Below, piece after piece: positions 55,045-64,000 of a DNA stretch of 64,000 nt. Position 1 is the first letter of the stretch. The number at the start of each line of letters is the position of its first letter. Source of the stretch: Costus lasius (Eukaryota; Streptophyta; Magnoliopsida; Zingiberales; Costaceae). Both the position numbers and the translations under genes were made by a program. The stretch covers positions 30,953,565 through 31,017,564 of the forward strand of contig CM050451.1 in NCBI GenBank assembly GCA_027563935.2, given 5' to 3'. The notes beneath the pieces were generated by a model. The model worked only from the letters and a program-made list of their open reading frames with translations, did not search any database and was not told the DNA's origin.

Positions 55045-56540
55045 TACTTGCGAGAAACACAAGGTGTACGTTTGCTTGTGTGAAAAATTTTTGGAAAATT
55101 TTTCGTTCATCCATGCGCGTTTCACCTAGAAGGCGCTTTCATCCAAACTTCTTTTATCAATTTTTATGGCCAAAATTTGGATTGTGTTTATGATGGATTT
55201 AAGACCAAAGGCGCACGTAGTTTTGTCAAGTAGGACGGGCATTGTGTCTTCGGACTGGCCGGGTCTCTTGATCTGACAAAATTGCCAGCCGATAGGGTCC
55301 ATGAAATCATCATGAAACTTGATCCCAATTTTAGCATAAATTTGATTGAGAGAGTGCTTTGGATGAAGTTGGCGCATAAGGGGATAAATTTTGATTTTTT
55401 CGGTTTTTCAAATTTTATATATGCGCCACTTGTCTCTTCCTTGGGTTAATATGGTCATAGCGGGTGCCCTCCTGTGTTGTGATGTGGAAGCATGTTTCCA
55501 CCTGTGATGAATGCTTGTAAAATCTTTTTGCCACCTGCGTGTGGTTCTCCCCCTTCTTGATGTAAAATTTTCATCTTTCCTTAGAATAGATGTAGAACTG
55601 TTTACATAAGATAGGTTAAGGTTCATCAAAGACAACAAGGTGTCTTCTTCAACCGATATCAGAGTGGCGCCAGCTTTGGAAGCTTGGTAATGGACTTGCG
55701 GCTGAAGGAAGGACACTAGCTTTCGGCTTCTGGCATGGGCTGATTTGCTTCAGGGACTCGCAACCCTTGGATGCACGATAACATGTCACATGGCTCGTGA
55801 CAAGTTATATGTATGAAAAGGGCTATGACCATATCGACCAAACTAGCATGCCTGTGATGGTTTATTATTTTGTCCATAGCATGCCTGTGATGTTTTTCCT
55901 TTGCTGCCATAACCATAGGAAAACTGCATGCTAGAAAAGAATAAAAACATGCAAAAACTCTCAATACAATATCAAGTCGATAGCCTTCTAACCCGTAGCC
56001 CTCATCAAACTATCGATCGGTGGTGTTGTGAACTGTTTCCCACCCTCGTGGGACACACCCACTTATCTTTAGAAGGTGTGTGGTGACAATGATTTCCCCA
56101 GTCCAGTTTTAACCTGGGCGTGCCTTCGCAAGGAAATTCGTTGGCCCTGGGCATAACGGTTAGGACCAGACTTGACTAGTTTTTCATATGTCATTGACAT
56201 GATGAATTACTAGAGGCAGCTGTTGAGAGGATAGGGTCCTGTGTTGTATCTAGCCCTCGCTGGACACAGGCCGCCTAGTCTGTCTTAACTAAGAGGAATT
56301 GTGCATGGCACAATTGGCTGGCATGCCTACCTAAGGAAGCATGAGACTCTCTGTGCATCTCAACTCACCCTCGTGAGTCGCGGAGACCTCGCGTGAAATT
56401 AGGATCCTACTCACGTATTTCCAAGTTGAGTTTTGAGAGTTATCAACTTGTTAAGGAAATAGTGGGAGCATAGCATTTAATTTAAAGTCCTTGTTAAATG
56501 CTTTATCAAAGTACTTATTTTGCTTGTTTGCTTATTGTAG
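55045..56540 (+). mobile_element. Leader of copia B
   Basis: Non-coding, a diverged relative of the leaders of A and C in its second half. A direct repeat 'tagcatgcctgtgatg' occurs near 55847 and 55878. Confidence 0.55.
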
Positions 56541-59500
56541 ATGATTCCATCTCCTGAACCTAGATTGAAACTTCTTAAAAATAAACTGGATGGAACAAAT
56601 TGGACAAGATGGTTCAGACTTTTGTCCAAACTTCTAGAACATGAGAATATGGTATATCTTCTTGAAAGACCTCCAACCCAGCCCTGTATATATTTCTGTA
56701 CAGAGTGGGAGTGGAATGTCTATCTTGAACATTGTGTGGATAATGAACATTACACTGCTCTTGTTTTGAGGTGCTTGACCCCTGAGGTCCAGGTTGAGTG
56801 TGAAGAGATGGGGATCTATGATATGATCATACATCTTCGACGTCTCTTCACACCAGGCACTTCAAATAGTGATCTAGAGAGTGTTGTTGGATCTTCTGGG
56901 TGTTTGCCTGAATCTAGGAATGACTATGGTTCCGTATCTTCGAAGCTAAAACTTCGGAAGACTGGGAATGCATGGAAATTTCAGGATGGATTAAGGCCCA
57001 GGAAGAGCATGGCACAAAAGAAGGGATGTTATCCATCTGCTTCAGGTATTGTGTTACTGAGGTCTTTATGTCTACTTCTTATTCATGGGTACTGGGTACC
57101 GCATGTGGAGCTTACATATGTTTTTCATATGCAGGGGCTCACAAGAAGTAGGACAATGAGGCTTGGTGGGATCGACATTCGAGTCAGGGACGGAGCATTG
57201 GATGCTGCTGTTGATGTCATCTCACTACCTTCAAAGACTTCAACTAGAACTTTGCTATTATGTACTAGCTTTTGTATTAGAACATTATGTCCATTATTTT
57301 GAATGGATTTTCAGTTTGAAATAAATTGGTATTTCTTTATATCTGGAATGTTCTATAGTAGTGGTACAATTGATAATAGCTTGTAGTTCTGTGTGTAACA
57401 CTGAATAGATCAAATCCAATGATTCAATCAATACCATCTCTTTGCATTGTCTCTTGGGCCATAAGACAAAAGTCACATCCAAAAGTCCATGGACTATTAG
57501 GATCATTATCCTTTCAGGGTTATGATGTATGTGAGCCTTGTCTAATGGACAAGATGACAGATGCTACCTTCATTTAGGAAGGAGAGAGAGGTTAGATGCT
57601 TGTTGGATCTAGTACACAGCAATGTGTGTAGACCCATGGAGACAAGCACCAAGTGGTATACTTCATTAAGTTGGGATATGTTATATCCAACACGTAACTT
57701 TGGAGAAATCCAAGAAGTTAAAAGAATGAAGTATAGAATCGAATTGGAGAATCTATTAAAACCCTTTGATTGGATCAAAGTGGGAAGTGAAAAATGTGAT
57801 GACTATCTTGAGGAGTGTGGGGTTGTCTCACAGCTTACTTGGAACACCACAACTGTGTGGTGAAATTCAAAGAAAGAAAAGGGAACACATTGGATGTGGT
57901 TCCATCTTTGAATAGTCATGCAAATTTACTTCCTTTACAGGCCATGCAAGCAACTGTTCTGACACTCCATAGTGTGTATTTGTGGGGCACTGAGAGTTCT
58001 ACTTCTATCCCGATGAGAACAAAAATATTTGTTGCTCAAACTGCTGTCTTTCTTGAGGAGATATTTTTTTGAAAGAAGCTGGTGGGAGTAGATTAGATTA
58101 GGACAAGGTCCAAAAATCAACCACAATACAGTTAGACACAAATGGAGAGTAGATTCACACATGCAGGTTGAAAAGTCAACCTGAGGTTCAAGTAACACAG
58201 GAATCACATGAGTCTGAATGGATTCGAAATACTCTCACAGGTTGTGGGCATGACGAATTTTTCATCTAGGATGAACCTAAAGACTTATGAGGAAATGGAA
58301 GCGGTCAGTGGACCAGATTCCAAGAAATGGCTGAGCGCCATAAGAACCGTAATGGACTCCATGTCTGCTAATCAAGTGTGGGACTTGATTGAGCCGCCAA
58401 AGGGGTAACACCCAGAGGCTGTATGTGGATCTTCTTGGAAGATAGACATTAAAGGTAACATTGTTACCTATGATGACAAGCTAGTGAATAAAATTTCGGA
58501 TAAGTCCACTGGGTGGATAGTGATGAAATTTTTCACCGATAGCTTTGTTTGAGTCCATTAGGTATCTACTTGTTATAATTGCATGTTCTGTTATAGCGTG
58601 TTGTTATGAAAATTTCTTTTCTTAATGGACATCTGGAAGAGGATGTCTAGATGGAAATAGCCAAAATATTTTCATACAGTCGCCATAAAGATATGTATGG
58701 TATTATACAAGTATCCTGTGTTTACAAGAAGATCAGTGGGAGCATCATAATGTTTCTTGTTCTAATTGATTGACGATATTCTCCTCACTTGAAATGACAT
58801 CCCAGCTCTTCACGCGGTGAAGTACAGGCTTGGAATGTATTTCGAGAAGAATGACCTAGGGAATGCAGCCTACATCCTAGGCATGTGGATCAACTGGGAT
58901 CCAAGAAAGTCATTGCCCTTTAGTCAATCTACGTTCATCCAAGAGATTCTAGAGAGGTTCATATTGGATCATTCCAAAGGATGATACCTTCCAGAGAGAC
59001 ATGGTCTGATTCTCTCCATGATGCAATGTCTTTTGACATAGCAGGAGAGAGACAACATGATTCTATAGTCCTAATACATTGGGTATAGGATAGATCATGT
59101 TTTGTGCAACTAGCACAAGACTATGTGTGGCGAATGCTTGGAGCATGGCCAGTAAGTTTCAATCAGATCCTAGTGTTCAAACACTGGATAGCTGTGAAAG
59201 CAATCCTTCGTACTTGGGAAGTATAAAGGATTGAATTTTAGTCTGTGATAGACAGGAAGAACTTTGTGTACTGGGTACACTGACACTTCGTTCCGGTCTA
59301 ATGACTATCGTTCACAGTCAGGATTTGCTTTTTGCCTTGATGTAGTGTTGTTGGCTGAAAGAGCTTTATGCAAACTGCAGTGGCAAATTCTACAATAAGG
59401 CTGAGTACATTGCAGCTTCTTGTGGCAGCCAAGGAAGCAGCTTCATTCATTTGAACTTGATTTAGTCCCTGATGCTTGATGGTCCAGTATAGTTCTTACT

Positions 59501-59721
59501 GGGGCCGTAAGCATGTGTAAAGGAACTTAGCACTCAAGTATGTACTGCAGCGATATCATCTGATCTTAGAGATCATGGATAAAGATGATGATTCAAACTT
59601 GTTAAAATAAACACAGATAGCAATCTGGAAAAACCCACTGACATAGCCTTTGGCGCAGCAGAAGCTAAATATGTCATACTAGAGACATGGGACTGAATGA
59701 ATTCAGTTGCCCTTGGTCTTA
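56541..59721 (+). pseudogene. Copia B gag-pol remnant, heavily broken
   Basis: A 253-codon frame at 56541-57302 starts MIPSPEPRLKLLKNKLDG and covers Gag (NWTRWFRLLSKLLEHE). It then runs past the protease, whose motif appears in another frame near 57088 as WVLGTACGAYIC; the catalytic Asp reads Gly. Integrase scraps lie at 57561-57890 (CLLDLVHSNVCRPM), RT scraps at 58270-58410 (SAIRTVMDSMSANQVWDLIE) and near 58800-58980, and RNase H scraps at 59270-59640. Frames change repeatedly and stops are common. There is no zinc knuckle in the expected place. The order is copia-like and nearest to elements A and C in wording. It cannot encode working proteins. Confidence 0.82.
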
Positions 59722-59736
59722 GTGCAAGTGGGAGAT
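59722..59736 (+). promoter_or_regulatory. Polypurine tract of copia B
   Basis: GTGCAAGTGGGAGAT directly precedes the 3' LTR. It is intact although the coding region is not, as needed for reverse transcription in trans. Confidence 0.85.
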
Positions 59737-61352
59737 TGTTGGTGTATATGCCCTGCAGACCAATGTATGGACATGGTCGGGCATTGTTTAAATGTACTTC
59801 GATAGAATTAATGAAATTGATATAATCAATAAAGGCATGGTCGTTATTATGCAGATTGCTTTACCTGCGTTGATGTATTGAATTGCATAGATAATGTCCC
59901 AGGAGTTTGGATTGGATCCATTCTCATAAGTAATCCCCGGTCAAGGTGCCTTAGCCGATATGGGACAGCTTTGGTACATGTGAGACTGGTGTATGGGCTG
60001 GTTAGGTGCGGGGCACAGTAACGCAGACATACATGTGCATTGGATGCACTGGAGTGATCCACCGTGAGGATTGACTTGTCTAGTCAACAAGTCAATCTCA
60101 CATGCAAGAGGTTTGCATTGATCCTTAGACTTGAGGTACTCATGTCTAGATATGATGATGGGTATGTTTTGATACAGTCTTACGTCTCTCCGTAAATGGG
60201 TGATCAAAACGACTGTCATTGAGCATGTCATAAGTCATGTAGAGACATGGATGACCAATAGTAGGATTTGCCCCTTCCTTCCGAGGAAGCATGATATCCA
60301 CCTCGGGGCGCCCCACCTTATTGGTGCATGACAGGAAAGTGTGGCCACACTTGTTGAGTCATGACCAATGCATTGGATAATAAACTTGAGACTAATCCAA
60401 TGGCAGGATATCAGTTTAGGCAAAGGGATCTAGAATGCATGGGAATCCTCGTTGCTTGTTAGGGAGTTGTTGCCAGATGACTTAAGTCCTATGACATGGG
60501 TAGTAGTGATGTGTTGCTAGATACCTCTCACTACTTATGATGATATTCAATCATCATTGCTATCGTCATTAGGATCCTACCGGGTCACACGCAATAGACT
60601 CTTGACGTTGTTTTATGATCTGGAAATCTTGGAATATATTTGAGTTCATTATTCTGAGTCCAAGACAGATTCATGGTTGAATCTGAGTCCAATTGGGATT
60701 CATGAGTTTGTATATGTATCCTAGTCAAGTTGGACTTGAACAAAGGATTATATACCATGTTGGATTCGAATCCTAATCTAATTAGGAGTTGGAATCCTAA
60801 TCCTATTAGGAATTGGAATCCTAATCCAACTAGGAGTTGGAATCCTAATCTAATTAGGAGTTGGAATCCTAACCCTATTAGGAATTGGAATCCTAATCCA
60901 ACTAGGAGTTGGAATCCTAATTTAATTAGGAGTTAGAATCCTAACCCTATTGGGAAATAGAGTCCTATTCCAACTAGGAGTTGGAATCCTAATTCAATTA
61001 GGAGTTGGAATTCTAATTCTACTAGAAATGAGAATCCTAATCTAATTTGGATTCAAATCCTAATGAGAATTAGATTTGGATAAGGCCCATAGTGGTTGGG
61101 CGCAAATCCTAATCCAACTAGGATTCAAATCCTAAAGAGAATTGGATTTGGATAAGGCTCATTGTGTTGGGCGCAAATCCTAATCCAATAAGGATTTATT
61201 TCCATGGACCTAATTAGTGTTGAGATCCAAATCCAATTAGGGATTGTGGATTAATTCTAATTGAGGCAAGTTTGAATCCTAATAGGAGTTGGAAATACAC
61301 TTGGCGCATGGGATAATTCCATATATGGAATTTGCGCCAATTTGGGTGTATG
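59737..61352 (+). mobile_element. 3' LTR of copia B, cut by gypsy H
   Basis: Its 1616 bases match 43472-45087 with about nine differences (for example C/T at 59957, and G for C in 'attaggagttgg'). It stops at 'gggtgtatg' (61352), where the Tekay-like LTR begins. The remaining 815 or so bases of this LTR would be beyond the window. Confidence 0.88.
60765..61045 (+). repeat. 'gttggaatcctaatcc' tandem array in 3' LTR of copia B
   Basis: This is the same array as 44500-44780, with the same number and order of units and one or two base changes. The array was therefore copied as a whole in the last transposition. Confidence 0.85.
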
Positions 61353-61480
61353 TGTAAGATCCGGAAATTTATTAGCAGGTAAGAAAAATAAAGTTTTGAT
61401 TATTTAGCATTTTTGTAGAAGTTTTTCAATGAGATAATGTATCGATTTGTGTATTTTCCTGCTATGTAAAAATATGTGTC

Positions 61481-61548
61481 GCGGAGAGGATTCGAACCTG
61501 TGACTTAAGGCGTAGAATGTGTGCTGTGTACCACTAGGCTAGTGGTGT
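61481..61548 (-). ncRNA. tRNA-like sequence with A and B boxes inside the LTR of H
   Basis: On the minus strand an A box TAGCCTAGTGG (61531-61541) and a B box GGTTCGAATCC (61488-61498) fit the consensus sequences, with starts 43 bases apart as in a tRNA gene. Only part of the T arm pairs and the acceptor ends do not, so it is not a working tRNA. It may be a SINE head, a captured tRNA, or an LTR segment with chance likeness. Confidence 0.4.
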
Positions 61549-62949
61549 CTTTCTATTAGAAAAGGGTAAGAGCTCTTGATAAGGGTGAGGTGGAGATTAA
61601 CTTATACTAAAGGGTTATTGGATCTTCCACTTATGTTTGCTATTGGGTTTGGATTCTTTGGAGGTAGAAAACGAAAGTGTGAGGGTTTACTCACGTTTTT
61701 CCCTCAATTCCCTCTTTGCTCACAATTTTCTCCCTTGGGCGAGTGGTGGTGAAGGTGGTGGCTTCTTCTTCTCCTTCTCCTCTTCTTGTGGCCGGCGGCG
61801 ATTGGTGGTGGAGGCGAATTCCGGCGGTCCTTGGGTGCTCCGGCGACGTGAGTGGTGTGAGGGGAGGCGTGAGGGTGTTGGCTTGGAAGAAACGAAATTG
61901 AAGGTGAGTGGATTTTCTCTCCACCTAGTTCACGCATATTGAAGGTGTTGCATGATTTAGAGAGGATTAATGTCTAGAAATATGATATGAACTCATGCTT
62001 GCAAAATTGTACACGTTTTCTTGCTTTCCCCCAAAAATTTTGTAACCCTAGTTGCATGAAAATTAGGGCTTTTCATTTTTGAGACTTCTAATCATCAATT
62101 AGACCTTGATTGAACATGTATGTAACTTTGGATTTTTCAATTGCATGAAGATTAGGGCTTGAATGAGAATTTCGCCCCTTCATCATGAAATTACGCCTAA
62201 ACGTATGGGTAAAAATTGGGGCAAACCTGATTTTCATGATATTGGGTATATGAGGATTCTATAGTTTTTTTTTGGGAATTTTTGGAAATAAAAATTTCTG
62301 TTGACTGACATTGACCGAGGGGTAATTCGGTAAATTTTCTAGTTAAATTGGGGAAAAACTTGAAATTACGAATCTAGGGATCATGAGGGACGTAATGACT
62401 ATTTTTACGAAATTTTTGGATAACTTTTCCTGCATGACTTAAACTTTGAACTAGGGGCATTTCTGTCTTTTGTTATAAGAACTAGGAGAAAACTATGAAT
62501 CTGTAATATTCTGTATGTATGTTATCTGTGGATGAAATTTGGTGTATTTTCTGCATTAATATGTATTTTTAGTTGAATGGTGTATGTAGAAAGTAATGAC
62601 ATGAAATATTGATTGATAACCTTTGATGATAACTTAGAAAAGGTTAAACCATACTTGCATGAAATCTAAGGACCTTTCCTGAACTCGATTGATGTGATGT
62701 CTAAGATAATGTTCGTGTTGTATGATTGAGGATAAGAGTCCTAGACTTGTGTGGACTGAACCTAAGGGTTAACTAGAGCACTCAGTGAACAGTCATTCTG
62801 ATTTGGGGTTGGAGAATCCACCCATCCTATTCTAATATGTTTCCGGTAATGGAGGGACTGTTCTAGAGTCTAGTGACCAGGTTAGAGGTTCAGGTTTCCG
62901 GTTTGTGTTAAGGGTATTTTGTCCAAGTGATAAACCTTTTGAGAGTTGG

Positions 62950-63115
62950 GTGTTTGAAGCAAAGTGCCACGTCTTGGTCAGACGGGGGCCACCTCTTGAA
63001 TTCATTCACCTCCCGTTCTGTTCTGTTTGTGTTCCCGGTAAGGGGGTGGTTGAGTGTCGTAGAGCAAAGTGCCACGTCGTGACCTGGCGGGGGCCACCTC
63101 TTGAATCTACACCTC
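62950..63115 (+). repeat. Two-copy repeat of about 105 bp in LTR of H
   Basis: The phrase 'gcaaagtgccacgtc ... gggggccacctcttgaat' occurs at 62959-63001 and again at 63064-63106, with less similar sequence between. Confidence 0.7.
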
Positions 63116-64000
63116 ACCGATATTCGTTGTTGCAGGTTACTCTCAGTGCCTTGACGAGGGCCGGGTTGGACCCACGGGGTCAATTCTGTAATCACTGGAC
63201 AATAGTTGTGTGAGTCGTAGTCTGTTTAGCCGGATAGGCCAATTTGTGATCTTGTTGCCCAGGATTGTGGGCGTATTGTTTTCTGATAATGATTGTGATT
63301 TATGATTTCGGTTTTATTGTGTATCATACTTGATATCTTCCGTTAAAGTTTTGAAAAGATATCTGCATCTATTTTTGATTGTATATGCGTGGATGGTCGA
63401 ATGAGACTATCTACTCACTGAGCCGTGTAGCTCATCCCACCAATATTTTCAAATACAGGGCAGGAGCCTACAGCCTGAGCGGATGTTAGTTTACTGACTT
63501 GATATTTTGGGGCCTGCGAGCCTGTGCTATTTTGAGGGCCGGATGTGGCCAAGGTTTTATGATTTTTGGTTCATGGACATGTTGGCCGGATGTGGCTGTT
63601 TCTTTCTCGATTACTGTGATATTGTTGCCGGGTTGGCATTTGGTTTTGGTACGACTGTTAAACCGAGGGCTTAAGCCTGTTTTCGGTGAATTCTGTTTTA
63701 TCTAGAATTATTGATTATCGTGGTTTATTAATTTGATTTTGTGATAAGGATTGAGCATGTTGATTTAGAAATGGTGTGTTTCTGTTTGTGGTCAGCATGT
63801 TGACCCAATTGGTAGTATTATGGAATATGTACAGGAATTTTCCTTAGTTTTTCTGGGGACATGCTGCCGAAATTTTTCGTATCGGTTTTTTTGTAAGCTA
63901 TTATTCCCTAGCATCTGTCTTGTTGATTGTGTGTGACGTTCCCTATCTTCCGCGGATTCTGTCTGTGTTTGGGGTTATTTCTGAGGGGGCGTTACAGAGT

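Larger units (their letters stand above)
43472..61352 (+). mobile_element. Copia element B, degenerate interior, carrying nested copia A
   Basis: B starts at 43472 (TGTTGGTGTATATGCCC) inside gypsy G. Its 5' LTR is 43472-45089 plus 54220-55031 (about 2.43 kb) and is interrupted by copia A. The interior is 55032-59736. The 3' LTR begins at 59737 and is visible for 1616 bases before the gypsy at 61353. I count about nine differences between the two LTRs over those 1616 bases (about 0.6%), although the interior is riddled with stops and frameshifts. B is therefore probably a non-autonomous copy that was mobilised by another element's proteins. Confidence 0.82.
61353..63996 (+). mobile_element. 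5' LTR of Tekay-like gypsy H (element continues outside the window)
   Basis: It starts TGTAAGATCCGG and ends GGGGCGTTACA, 2644 bp. It resembles the LTR at 3460-6118 in length, start and late wording ('gtgtagctcatcccaccaat' near 63424 against 'ggtgagctacacagcccag' reversed). Only four bases (GAGT) follow in the window, so it is not proven whether this is a 5' LTR or a solo LTR. The left flank GTATG is not repeated directly after it, which favours a 5' LTR followed by an interior. Confidence 0.75.

Noticed and set aside
61637..61942. Glycine-rich frame of 101 codons near 61.7 kb
   Set aside because: It lies within the LTR of gypsy H, in a G/T-rich block with open frames in several phases.

Overview
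This is plant nuclear DNA, almost certainly angiosperm, from a gene-poor block built of nested transposable elements. The evidence is the set of element types: LTR retrotransposons of Ty1/Copia, Ty3/Gypsy chromovirus (Tekay-like and a second lineage) and Athila/Tat type, a TRIM-like miniature LTR element, a Tourist-like MITE, a Mutator-like fold-back element, and a plant-specific DUF1985/Ulp1-protease gene remnant. Primer-binding sites match plant initiator tRNA-Met (TGGTATCAGAGC) and tRNA-Asp. I see no ordinary host gene, no rRNA and no credible functional tRNA gene. The species cannot be told from the sequence.

Left third (1-15.6 kb). Two Athila/Tat-type LTRs lie at 1-957 and 1250-2688. Next comes the 3' non-coding spacer and 3' LTR of a plus-strand Athila-like element (2689-3092, then 10373-13197). 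A tandem TRIM (three LTRs, two interiors) is inserted in that spacer with target duplication CCGAT. The middle TRIM LTR is split by a minus-strand Tekay-like gypsy element (3460-9848). Its 5' end is replaced by another TRIM copy. An old copia-type LTR remnant and a 140-bp MITE follow.

Middle (15.6-38.6 kb). A 1.34-kb fold-back Mutator-like element (15670-27809 including its load) has arms of 21-bp tandem repeats and a 9-bp target duplication. It was hit by a copia LTR (now a solo LTR), and that LTR was hit by a full-length member of the same family (17706-26803, intact 1293-residue polyprotein). From about 29.3 to 36.8 kb, inversely oriented arrays of a GTTATAC motif flank a broken multi-exon DUF1985-Ulp1 gene. 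One copia solo LTR and one Athila-type solo LTR sit inside those arrays. A copia 3' fragment follows.

Right third (38.6-64 kb). A decayed minus-strand gypsy pol (40140-43471) is interrupted by copia element B (43472-61352). B's 5' LTR carries a pristine full-length copia, element A (45090-54214; both LTRs 1702 bp and no difference noticed, intact polyprotein). B's 3' LTR is cut at nearly the same site by a plus-strand Tekay-like gypsy (61353 onward) that runs out of the window.

The coding content is retroelement machinery: Gag, aspartic protease, integrase, reverse transcriptase and RNase H. Only elements A and C look able to encode a full set. The main interest is the order of nesting, the repeated hits on tandem arrays and on equivalent LTR sites, and several odd recombinant structures. 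I found no clear case of a wholly new gene system. The best candidates for new description are the fold-back element and the Ulp1-bearing unit.
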